Shown: positions 36,774-48,100 of the stretch, piece after piece | Position numbering within the stretch: the first letter of the stretch is position 1 | Layout of the letters: each line of letters starts with the position of its first letter | Source: Glossina fuscipes | Taxonomy: Eukaryota; Arthropoda; Insecta; Diptera; Glossinidae | Direction: 5' to 3' | Assembly (NCBI RefSeq): GCF_014805625.2 | Contig: NW_023998493.1 | Coordinates: forward strand, 544,082 to 608,081 | DNA length: 64,000 nt | Notes under the pieces: generated by a model | What the model was told of the DNA's origin: nothing | The model's database searches: none | The model's input: only the letters and a program-made list of their open reading frames with translations | Program-made: the position numbers and the translations under genes

Positions 36774-37035
36774 ATATATGGAAAGAGAATATTCTTTTTA
36801 TTTTTGAAAATAGGGTAAAATCGAATGCCACGCCTATAAAAATTGTATAAAACTATTCAAGAGACGTACAAGGGGAGATGAATTTATATTTTTGATACAT
36901 TTATATAAAAAAGATTATATATTATATTTCAAGCAAAGCACTTGTATGAATATATATGGAAAGAGAATATTCTTTTTATTTTTGAAAATAGGGTAAAATC
37001 GAATGCCACGCCTATAAAAATTGTATAAAACTATA
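36774..37035 (+). repeat. Tandem pair of the 178-bp dispersed repeat
   Basis: A full unit is followed by a partial second unit exactly 178 bases later (GGAAAGAGAATATTC at 36780 and 36958). It shares blocks with copies A and B at 26 kb. Confidence 0.9.
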
Positions 37036-37044
37036 ACTGGTGTA

Positions 37045-37200
37045 GCAGCCCCACAGTCAGCCGAAAAATTGAATGTATTTGCCATAGTGACGGGTGCTGT
37101 CGAGGGGCAGGAACTTGCTGCAGTCGTCGTCCGTGGTAAACCAATCGTTCGTTTTCTTCATAATCTTATCAAAAAGTGGTTTCCGTAATAACAAGTTTAT
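37045..37200 (-). pseudogene. GC-rich coding-like fragment, unknown protein
   Basis: This minus-strand stretch is roughly half G+C, against about a third in its surroundings. It reads as a protein C-terminus: KPLFDKIMKKTNDWF, TTDDDCSKFLPLDS and HYGKYIQFFG before TGA, with GC-rich third positions. It abuts the 178-bp repeat pair. It is probably a final exon or a transferred fragment; I do not recognise it. Confidence 0.35.
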
Positions 37201-37869
37201 GTTTATTTTCGCAATGTTTTCTACTGTTTACATTTCATATTGGTACCAGAATATTTGAAGACTACGCCTGCAAAATATTCTAGGGAAGCAATCATCTCAA
37301 ATAAATAAGTAACGTGTTTTAGACAATAACTCAATAATATATATATTCTTCATATTTCTATAGTATGCTGAAGATATAACGAGTCTTGTTATTCAGGGCC
37401 ACCCAGGAAGTCCCTTTCCGAGAAAATTTATCAAAAAAACTCTTGGACATTCGTATTTCCCTTGAAATTATATTTTTATTGCTTATGAGGAATTTGAATG
37501 TTTATCGTATTTATAATTAGGGTATACCGTATGCGATTAGAGATCTGTGTAGACGGGAAAGGAAAAAAGAAAAACCAACGTGGTGATTCGCGACCCGACT
37601 ATTGAGTTTTTATTTTATTGAGTTATTATTTTCTGCATTTCGTCCGTACCGAGTTCTGCAAGAAATTCTACAAAAATTTGCAAGAGATGTTACATTGGCC
37701 AACCTTGGGCCAATGGAGTCACCATTCCTGCATTCTATTTGCTTTCATTGTCCCTAACCGTTTGAAAGAGTGGTTCCATCCGTTATTCGGGGATGGCGAC
37801 TACGCTGAGCCTGCCATCCCCTATCCGTAGAGCCTAGTAGTCCTATCTGTTATTCGGGCGCTTAAGCAT

Positions 37870-38479
37870 CTTTGGTCCTCGGCATTTTCTTCAAACTTCT
37901 TCTCTAACTGTCTGGACATATGAGATCTCCTCTTCCGGAAAATCTTCTTCCATTAAAAGCTCATGTTCAGCTTCTTCGGGAGCACGACGCTCTTTGAGAA
38001 CCGCTGCAGGCGAACGTATTAACGATAACGAGTATATTGTGTTGAACATCTTTAACATCCATTCCTATTTCCACTTGACGTCCTTTGCACAATCGATCCA
38101 TAACAAAGTGATCCTGCCGGCGTTCTTTAATTTCATTCACCTTTTTATAGCGTCCAAAGCCTTACTCCACATTTCCCGATTATATTTAATGGGAGCATTG
38201 CGTCTTTTTCAAACTCAAAGCTCGGATAAATGGCCAATTCTTTACACTGCTTTACCAGAGGCTTTAGTTCAACGCACTTTGCGGGGATTCTTCTTGCGTT
38301 TAAATGCTTTATGGCATTTCCCACGGCAAAACTTAAAGATCTGAAAACAATTTATTAGTAAACCATAAATTTAAAAATTCCGAATTTTTTTTACTAACCT
38401 TGCAATCATTTCGAACAAATTGTATGCCATGGTCAGGATATATTTTGCTAGAACAAAAATAAAAGGTTTCAATACGCAT
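37870..38479 (-). pseudogene. RLP24 (ribosomal protein L24-like biogenesis factor) pseudogene
   Basis: RLP24/RSL24D1 is a 60S pre-ribosome assembly factor. The minus-strand exon 38479-38399 begins MRIETFYFC and continues [16 protein letters not shown]; after a 58-bp GT-AG intron the second exon reads [13 protein letters not shown] and NPRKV. These match RLP24 exactly in order. The first zinc-ribbon Cys is Phe here (TFYFC instead of TCYFC). A TGG-to-TGA stop follows RKVR, and at least three small deletions shift the frame. The remains of the C-terminal part (EFEK, MWSKALDAIKR, FVMDRLCKGRQVEIGMDVKD, SLIRSPAAVLKERRA, LLMEEDFPEEEISYV) are recognisable across frames. The retained intron suggests a DNA-level duplicate rather than a processed copy. 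It is clearly dead. Confidence 0.9.
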
Positions 38480-38877
38480 TTTCCATAAATTATTTTTTAA
38501 AAAATAAATGCAACAAGTTATATTCTAATCAAAATGAGAAATATTTTAAATTTCTTGTGTAAATTTCTAATAAATAAACTGGTGGAGCATTTATTCATAC
38601 CACAAAAAGTTCAAAGTTGTTAAACTAACTGCAAATCACACGCACATACATTCATATATGCAATATGCATATTGATGCAGTTGTTCATACTGCGCTTTTA
38701 TACTCATTTCTCTCGTCTTGACGTATACCTTATAATTAGTAGCAAGATGCTGAACAGGAATTTTGAAACAATCAAGTAATAAATAAACTAAAATGTGGGA
38801 AATGCTAAGGAGGACAACTTTGGTATACTACACATTATATATATTGTAGTACAAAGCATAGAAGTTATGCTACTAAT

Positions 38878-39049
38878 ATGTCTGAATGGCCGAGTAGGCA
38901 AGAGTCTCAACTATCAACTCAATGGTCGTCGGTTCAAATCTCAGGTATGGTAGAGGTTTTAATAAAGCCGGAAGCCTTACATGCTAGTGCTTTAAGACTT
39001 AGTATTAGAGTTTATTCTCTGGATAAATTTGTAATAATAATAATAATAA
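38878..39049 (+). mobile_element. tRNA-derived SINE with target-site duplications
   Basis: The head contains a perfect pol III A box (TGGCCGAGTAGG) and a B box (GGTTCAAATCT) at tRNA-like spacing, in a context like the 5' part of a Leu or Ser tRNA. A short unrelated body and a (TAA)n tail follow. The insertion is flanked by 12-bp direct repeats TATGCTACTAAT (38866-38877) and TATGTTACTAAT (39050-39061), one mismatch. It is not a functional tRNA gene because the acceptor stem and anticodon arm do not pair. Confidence 0.85.
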
Positions 39050-39061
39050 TATGTTACTAAT

Positions 39062-40025
39062 CACTTGGTAAAGATAGGTTATCAGTGATGAGATAATGGC
39101 GCAAAGTTTAGCGTGCGAAGATCAAAATTATTCCTCATTTTGTCATTTTTGTATGGTTCGAAATAGCAATACGACTCCAACAAATCTCAAATACCTTTAC
39201 CTCAGAGAATTTTAATAACGTACATACCTAAAGGATGCTAATTCCATTGGATTTACATCTTAACCCCTTAACCATTAACTATCACAGAGCACAATGAGAA
39301 GAACAAGGATGATGAAGTTGCCAATATTATACCTATACGGGCAATTCATTTGCGATTTCCAACGTATTAATAAACGTTTTATCGACGTTTTCGCGCAGAC
39401 GAAAACCGTCCACAAATTGACATAATTCTGAATTTTCTGACATATTTATACCTACAACATTTTGTAGACTCTCACAAAAATATGAAATTAAATTATTATT
39501 GTTACAAAATATGATATATTGATATACCTTTGACCTTTGAAAAATTGATTGTTTTTCCTTTGCTGTTGCTTTTGCATTTTTTCATCTCAGAGAGAATTTT
39601 AACAGTTGCATACCTTCTCATCATTGATGTAGTCGCTACAAGGCGATCACTAGCCAAGCAAAATTGATTCCCTGCAGAATATTAACAACAAGTTTCCATT
39701 TCCCACCAACCTTCGTCAGATTTATCGAGGCGATCCTGGAAAGCATCACAAAATACTCATTCGCTGAGCAGGTGCAATAAGCACTGTGCGATTAGTTTCA
39801 AGAATTGTTTGATCACGCAATTTTTTTTTTTACATTTGTAATACTAGTATAGGGACATGTTTAAACAGCACTAAATAAAGCAGTGTATCTGTTGACAAGA
39901 GCAGCCTATTTATTTTGAAGAGCAGCGTAGTTATTTTGAAGAACAGCGTATCTGTAATAATATTTGTACCTTGGGTTACCCTTTATGATTCTAGTCTTAT
40001 GCCGGGTTAAACCTCGGCTAACTCC
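39062..40025. other. Intergenic; short tandem repeat
   Basis: No gene seen. Three 21-bp copies of a GAGCAGCGTA/TTTATTTTGAA unit lie at about 39899-39958. Confidence 0.5.
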
Positions 40026-40345
40026 TCGATCATCTGTCGAGTGTGGATCGCTACGCGCTCTGTCTTGAAATCTTCCTGAAAATATTTGATGCAGTCTTGT
40101 AAGCTACTTTTGGGCTCCGCCCATGCGAACATTCGTCCACAACATTTGCGAACTGCGCCTCGTTTATTGCCGTCCGTAGGGCCGCGGGGAAGGTGCAGTT
40201 AAAAAATTTGCGTGTACCTGCAATCGACCACGGTGAGCATGAATGTGGGCTGCACCCTCTCTTTGTCCAAAAGCTGCGGTTGGGCTTCGTTACGTTCGTC
40301 AATTTGGAGAAGACCTTCTCGTTGTAGTTTCTGCCAAAATCCTTA
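40026..40345 (-). pseudogene. GC-rich coding-like fragment, unknown protein
   Basis: About half G+C in an AT-rich region. Two overlapping minus-strand frames look protein-like. One (about 40051-40374) reads KDFGRNYNEKVFSKLTNV-like sequence then FNCTFPAALRTAINEAQF. The other contains DKERVQPTFMLTVVDCR, a stop after TQIF, and then SLQDCIKYFQEDFK and HTRQMIEELAEV. Switching between frames suggests small indels, so it is a decayed coding segment. The family is unknown. Confidence 0.35.
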
Positions 40346-43070
40346 TTTCTCATGTTATGAAAGGACAATGACAATATGTGTGCATAACAGTGGAGAAATC
40401 TTATTGTGTTGCTCCTTCCATCGTTTTACCTCAAGTAAATTCGGTTGGTCAAGTTCCAAAAATAAAATATAATTACATTTATGATTTGAAAAATATACTA
40501 TTACTACATCTAAATAGCGGTCTGAGCAATTGTACCGTTCCAGGTTCGCTCGCGAAAAAAAAATGTTTCTATTTGTTTTGTCTATCTTTAGTTGCTTATT
40601 GTCTGCCAATCTTTTTGTTTGCCTTTCAATCCATCTCCTTGTGCCTTTGTATTTCTGCGTTTCTCTCTACTTATCCCTCTATATGCCCCTTGCCATATTC
40701 TTCTTTCACTATAATTTTATAACCTACATCACTTGTGATACAAATGCATATCAAATTTCCGCTTTGAGATAGACAAACATTCTAAATGTGTTAAACGCTC
40801 AGTCAAATATTTTATATCAATAAAAAATTGAAAGTTTTCTTCCCTTTAAGTTCACGACAAAATATTAACATTTTATTCTTCTTAAATATAAATTATAATT
40901 AAATTACATTTATTTTATTAAATAGTAAGTAATTATAAATTATATTAATAATATTATATAATTAAGTTAGGTGTCCCTCTAGGATCTCCCTTCGTAATTA
41001 TTTAAATAGGAAGAGAGACGAAATAAATTTGTATATTAATTATCAATGATCAGTTTGTCCATTATTGATTGAATGATGAAATTATTTCTCACTTCTATTA
41101 CAGTTCGACGCAACTACAACGGATTATTTTCTATATATAGGCAATACGTATATCTACACGCAACCTAGAAGTTGATGAAAGCGTTTAAACAGCATAATTT
41201 AATTCAACTTGATTTACATTTCAGCCATTAACTAATGTTTGCCTCTCAACCTGAACCTTACTTTAGATAACTTGAAAAAAAGATGAAATCAGTTATATTT
41301 TTATAAGAAATAATCCGAAGAAGTTTGATTGAAACCAAAAAAAGTTGAAATCAGTTATATTTTTATGAAATGTGAAAGGTTATAGGCGCTCTTAGGTGCG
41401 TACATCATACCTATACCGCCGTACATGTAGAACCGTTGAAATTTTTCCAATTAAGAATTTATGGTTTAAATGTTTTGTTTCCAAATAATCCTTAACATAT
41501 AAAATGTTACAATGTGCTTGTAAAAGAGCATTTTTTTTTTATTTCAATTATGCAATTTGTTGTTTCGACAATAACTTAGCTTAAATATTTACTTAAGTAT
41601 TCACGAAGCTTTCGTTTAAATCTGGGATTTTTTTTTTAATCGATTTAGTTAGTTGCGTTGTAATTATATTTGCGAAGTTTTGCGGCGCCAAACCGAGCCT
41701 AATGGCTATTGCAAACTAAGCTAATTTTAATAATACGCCTGTTTAATGGCAGCGCTGGTGACTAAAAACACCGAGCCTATTAAAAGGAACGTCACAACTT
41801 TAAGTGCACTTGGCTTCCCGGAAGAATCAGTAAAGAGAGCTTTTAGAATAGAGAACGGAAATACCTTTAAATATATAAAGTCATATTAGCTTTAAAAGAC
41901 TGTGGAATGAATACCCGCCCATAGGTCCATAAACCGAATTAGAGAGGGTATGTTTTTGGAAGAGATGTTATGTCCACATAGGGTAAGTTGATTGCAACTA
42001 CAACAGCTTCGTTTGACATTTTGTCTGTGCATTTTAATCTTACACCTACAACCACAAGGCCGAGGTCTTATAAAACCTACATTAAATTATTCTGTTGACA
42101 ACCCACACTTTTTCTCTGGAGAAGTAATTTCTTGCACTGTTTGGTGATTAAACTGAAGTTGCTTCAGCCATCTTCTCCATACAACGTGTTTTTGGTCTAA
42201 GGCTCAGTGATTACCTCCAGCAACAATAAGAGTTTTGTAATTTAGTCCGTCCGTTTTTGGACACAGTGCGATTAAACATTCATCATACGTGTTTATGTTG
42301 ACCATCTAAAGTGTCTATCTAACCATGCTTTTAGAGTGAAAAACGCAACTCTTTACGCGAGTACTACCCTCTTCTGGGTCATTCGATATCAGCATGCCTC
42401 GGATATAAATACACTTCTATACTATAATCGATGTCAAGGACACAAGTGTCTAAAAATATTGAAATATTGATTTTCGCGGATATGGATAGGAAACTTATTT
42501 CACTCTGCAATGCGCTACTTCCATAGTTAGTGGAAAATAAATTAGATATCGCGAGGATACTGAGCGAAAACATTTATTCTCAAGAATTACTTGTTTATTT
42601 GGAGTACAGAGAGATGACTTTAAAGATATGGGAAAAATTAATTCCTCAGTGCGTGCGGAAGGAGCAATGAATAATTTCCTTCAATCCTTCCTGCTTCGTT
42701 ACTAATAAAGTTGATTTGGTATTATCTCTATTTTATTTTATGATATTTATATTCTTTTCTATTCCTTTCTTAATCTCAACGATTTTGTTGCTTGAAACAA
42801 CTGCGAAATAAGATTATATTTTACATTAAGCAGGAAAATTTAATAATTATTTTGCTGATATCTAAGGTAAAATCGTTACCTTTTAAAACTGCAATAACAA
42901 TTTGCATATTCTACCGTTATTTGATTTTGTTATCAAAAATTTATAAAAATGAGAACAAGAACTTAACATTGTGTAAGGATAGCGGTTTGCAGTGAGAAAA
43001 GAACGCAAAATTAATCATATGTTCATAGCTTGAATTGTTTTGAATAGTTGTCTGTCAAAGCTTGAAAATG
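40346..43070. other. Intergenic, AT-rich
   Basis: No gene recognised. A direct duplication GAAATCAGTTATATTTTTAT occurs twice at about 41285-41390. Confidence 0.5.
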
Positions 43071-43345
43071 CAATAAAATCGAACCCAAATTTCATACTAA
43101 TAAATTCGAACTCAAATTTCATTTTAACAAAATCGAATTCAAATTTCTCAAACTAACAAACAGCTAAACAGAGACATTAAACTGCGCAATGCAGTCCAAT
43201 AAAAAAACCTTCCAAACAGCTGAAGAATGTATACAAATCAATGGTTGGTATAGGAATTCGTAGTAAAAACAGCTGCAGAATGTATACAAATCAATGGGTG
43301 GTATAGGAATTCGTAGTAAAAATAGCTGCAGAATGTATACAAAAT
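43071..43345 (+). repeat. Two adjacent minisatellites (~30 bp x3 and 53 bp x2.5)
   Basis: First array: AAATCGAA(C/T)(C/T)CAAATTTC units at 43071-43160. Second array: CAGCTGAAGAATGTATACAA units with an exact 53-base period, starting at 43217, 43270 and 43323. Confidence 0.85.
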
Positions 43346-43732
43346 TGCTAGAGATTTTGAATTATAAAATGATAAATGAATTTGAATATTGATATGATCA
43401 TAATAGATTTACAAGGCGTTTGTATTTAGGAGGTTCCTGCAGCAGAGGCGGTACCCACCACAGAAATTTATTTGGGTGCGCGCTCTTCATGCAGGTGAAA
43501 GAGATAAAATGATGGGAAACCGAGGACGTAAACATATCAGCGGATTAAGACGCCAGAGTCCACCGCACGTCAGCTTCTTCGCGTAAACAATGAATTAAAA
43601 AATATTTTTCTTTAATATATTTTTATTTGAAAGATTCCCGATAATATCCGTAAATATAATCAGTTATTATTATTAATAATTTAAAACAACCCCAGAACTC
43701 CTCCCTCCTCGCAATATTCGCTGTAATACAAT

Positions 43733-45140
43733 GGTGAGTTTAAATTTATCTTTACTGATTATCATTTATAACTTAGTTATTTATTTCTATTTAATTGCAG
43801 ATTAAGACACAAAATGAGTCGCCACCAGACCGTAGCAGCGAATATCCTGATTGGGACGTTAAACGCAGAAAATTTCTCATGCACATTAACGATATATCAG
43901 CGCGTGTTAGAGCTAAAGTTTTACAAATATGGCAACACAGCGTCTCAATTGAAAATGCCGGAGTTCCTTTTAACTCGCTTCGTTTTCATTATTGGTTATA
44001 TGGCATTGCTGGAAATGGTATGTCCTCCACATGACATCGATGTTTACAATAACATGATATACCGCCAAGAATTAACAGAATGTAAACAGGAGAAACAGAA
44101 GAGCCCTTTTAGGAATTGTAATGAAAACTGCATCAAAAAGAATAAATTAAATATGCCTGCCACCTAATCGTTGAAGCGTTTAACAAGCGCGGCAGCCGAC
44201 ACCAGAAGGTTTGAGTCCACAAAAGGGAAGTGAAAGCAAGAATAAATAAAATAAGATGTTTCTTTTTTACAGCCTGACGAAGGTTGGTAGTAGTAGTAGG
44301 TTCTACTGCTGAGGAATTAATAAACCAAAAAACATTCATAAAACAAACCTGAAAATCGGCCGAAGAAGCTAAAACATTTACATATATTTCAGGATTTTTG
44401 AAAACTCTTTTTTTTCTTCCATTTCCTCCCATTCTTTTACTTATTCTATGGGCATAACTTATCTATTTTGCAGTATTGTTATTGGCAAAGTTGGAGTCCC
44501 AATTCGAAAATCGTCGCTGAGGTTGTACCAGCGACATAGCACATTTAGTAAACCCCAGATAATTGATATAAAGAAATTCTCAACGTTATTTGGAAAAAAA
44601 GACTCTGCTTTCCTTAACGATATATAGCATTGTTATCTATTTGATAACAATTTTGCACTGCAAAAAGAGACGGATAATGAATTTGCACAATTTTTAATGC
44701 TCACCCTTTTGGGTTCGATAACAATTCTCTATTGAATAGTGAAAGCAGCTTTCATTTATTGGAAATATCGTGGTATACTGCATGCTAAACCCATGTGTTG
44801 GAAGTAAGCTGCACGCAGCTGATGTTTTACGACGTTTCTACACCCTCGATAGTGGACAAGCACCATTTATCGATTAACCGATAGTATTAATGTTGGATCT
44901 TGATGCTATTCGTCAAATTTTGATAGTAAATGCCGAACATTTTCAAGATCGCGGTTTATATAATCACCGTAATCACCGATCCATTAACACAAAATCTTAT
45001 TCAATCAGATAGTACGGCATGGAAAGAACTACACTATTAAACTAAGCATTTATGGTTGAAAGATGTTAATTGGGGCCTTAGCATTTTCGAAGTTACACTC
45101 AATCGAATTAAAAGTTATTTGAAAAACTTATAAAATTTTT
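43733..45140 (+). pseudogene. Decayed HEAT-repeat gene resembling condensin subunit Cap-D2
   Basis: After a clean intron (GTGAGT at 43734 to TTGCAG at 43800) the frame reads WDVKRRKFLMHINDISARVR then AKVLQIWQHS. This closely resembles the D-x-x-x-x-VR-x-KVLQIW HEAT helix of the condensin subunit Cap-D2/NCAPD2. A different frame then gives YNNMIYRQELTECKQEKQ, and later AEELINQKTFIKQ, a stop and KSAEEAKTFTYIS; near 44890 MLDLDAIRQILIVNAEHFQ appears, and near 44980 DPLTQNLIQSDSTAWKEL. Frames change repeatedly and are cut by stops, so it is a broken copy or set of exons. The Cap-D2 label rests on remembered motif similarity and is tentative. Confidence 0.4.
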
Positions 45141-48100
45141 AATGTTTCCTCGCTTTTCATAGATATTTATATGGACGCTACTGATCAGTTTAATGAGATA
45201 CATTAAACTGAGCATAAGAACTGCAATGCATTCTCAAGGCGGTAAATCATTAGTTTGGATTGGCTGTGTCGTACAAGTGGGATCGTCGGCTCCCTATTCA
45301 CATTTGTTCTCATAAATTTCACGGGGAGTTTTAAAGCCGCTTACAATGACAAAAAATCATCAGTCAATATTTTCTTTTATTATATGTGTATATGTATATA
45401 TATTTATCAAACTCTTTCCGAGTTCCCCTAGATACGAAATTATAATGTTTACAATAGAGTTTTAACAAAATATACCATAAAATAACTTATATAAAAACAA
45501 AATATAAGTTTATATACAAAACAATATTTTATCAAACGATGAATAAATGTTAAAATGTAAAATTAACAAGCAAATAAGCATTACTTAAGCATCTCAAGAA
45601 AACCATGTGCTATTAGACAAAGATAATAAATATAATAATTGTATAATTAAGAATTTAAAAAGAAACAAACGCAATTTTTTTAACAAAACAGAATATGATA
45701 AGAAAACAAAAAACCAAAAAAATTAAACAAAAATTTTTTTTTAAATTATTTTGACAAGAAATTATTACAAAAGTAAAAACAAAAAGAAAATTTTGTAAAA
45801 AATAATTTTAAAAAATTTTGGAAATTTTTTTTCTATACTCTGTACATACATTTATTACATATATACGACTTCTTTCTATTTATTGCTTTCTAAAATATTT
45901 TATTGATAATAGTAATTATTAAAAAACAAGAAAAATAGTTGAATTTTTTTTTTATATAAACTTAAACCCACAAACATACGTAAACTATTAAACAAAAAGA
46001 TTGTGAAACTAAAATTAAAAATAATTTTCAAAGAAAAAAATTTAAAATTTCTTAAATGAACATTAAAATAACGAAATTTAGAAAAATACAGTAAATATAT
46101 ATAAAATGAAAAATTTGTAAATGACTATTATATATACATATGTATCTAAATTATTATATATAGAAACATACACACGAATACACACATACATACACACAAA
46201 AATACATTATTATTATAATTAACAATATTTAAAAATCGTTAAAATATAAAAATATATATATATTAAATAAACTATAAACAATTATAATAAACAAAGTCAT
46301 GAGAATGATTGAAAATTGGGCAGACGTACAAATTTGCAATAGAAATTTACATTTGACTAAATGGTAGTTTGACGGATTTATGGCTGAGAAAAGGCTTTCA
46401 AGTGCGCCGGTTAAAATAGAAATCATCGCGATGACAAAATTTATGGCCTCGTTTGCGTATAATACCGTTTAGATATTTACAAAAATTCGCAAAGACCGTG
46501 AATAGCTAAAGTCAAAAGCAGAAGTCCTTTTGTCATTTCAAACATTGTACATATTTCGCTGATCTCAACAGGGAAGTAAAATGAATTCATCAAAGTTTTC
46601 GATAATTCAAAAAAATTAATTTCATTAAATAATTAATCCTAACATAGCGCATCCATGCAAACGTCTTCAACGATAATAAAAAAAAAACAAAAATTAAAAT
46701 AGACATTATAAATAAAAACTATAGCATTAACGCTTGTTAAGTTATTGTGTTGCATAACGCTTATCGCATTCTAATTTTTATACCCACTATGGAAGGGTGT
46801 GGTTTGTATTCATTTTTTCATAACCCGGAAGGCTGCTTCATAAACTCCATAAAGCATATATATTTTTAATCAGTATAGTATGTTCCATATGTTAGAAACG
46901 ACTCATGATCTCCACAACTAGTTAAAAACGACTCATTGCCGCCACGTGAAAAACGGCACAAGACTACCACATTTAACAAACCTTTAATAAAAACAAAATT
47001 AAAATCGACATGTGTTAAGACATGTTTTTTCGAATTTTCACGTTCACAAAGTACTTAAAGAAATATAATACTATAAAATATATAAAATTAACAAAAATAT
47101 TGTTTCACTCCCGTATTGAATCGATTATAACATAGTGAATAAGAAATTTGTTTTTCCAAATTTTCAGGTATAGCAACTAATTGATTAATTGAGACTGAAG
47201 TAAAAGCGTTAAATTTTATTGTATCCCATAATCCCATAAAGTAAATCTCTCCCCTCGAGCATTTATACTAAATTTGGCAGTCCTGCGAATAGCTGCAAAA
47301 ATGGGCAAAGACGGCCAGTTATGTTATCTCTTCAGTAAATTGTTTCCACAAATTTGTTAAGTGTTAAGAATCATAAGTAAAATTGCGACAGATGTCAATG
47401 TTTTCTAAAAGTTTATAAATTGTTGGAATTTGTGCCTCATTTTAGTTTTATTTTATTAAGTGCTTGTATAAAAACTCATGGATTTGTCATTCAATTCAGT
47501 GGATTATGTAGCGTGAGTGTATATGAGGAATTTTTTCTGTGAAAAATCGAAGTTTTTTGCTTGGCGTCTGCTGCAATAAGATCGAACATTTTTTACAATT
47601 TTTATGATTGTTTATATTCCAATAGTTATTTTTTTATATTATAAGAAAATTTAAATGAAATAAATATTTAAAGGTTTGTGCAAGTAAAGGCAAAAGCATA
47701 CACCAAAAAGGTGGGCGTGACAATTTTTCATCCATAATTAAATATAATTCCGGTTAAAGTGAGGAAAAGTTCATTAAAAATTAACGGTAAGTCTAATAAT
47801 ATGTAAAGTTTTGCGGATTCACTCCTTGCTATTTGTGGTCATTTCAAACAATGAGACATAGAAATTGACCAAGATGATTAATTGCGCAGAGCCTCTTTTT
47901 TTTCTATCTTTTTTTTTTATTCGCCAAAAATGTTGCTTTTACTGTGACTTTTACAACATATCTTCTTTAATACGAAAAATAGAAACAAACGCTTGTTTTT
48001 CGCTTTAAGGCGGCAAAACAAAAACAAATATTTATGCCGTTAAATGAAGTCTGCAAAACTGAGCAGAAATATTGAAATGTGAGAAAAAGAAAGTGCAACG

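Noticed and set aside
38878..38960. Functional tRNA-Leu or tRNA-Ser gene
   Set aside because: Only the A and B boxes fit. The acceptor stem does not pair, no proper anticodon arm can be drawn, and target duplications plus a TAA tail mark it as a SINE.
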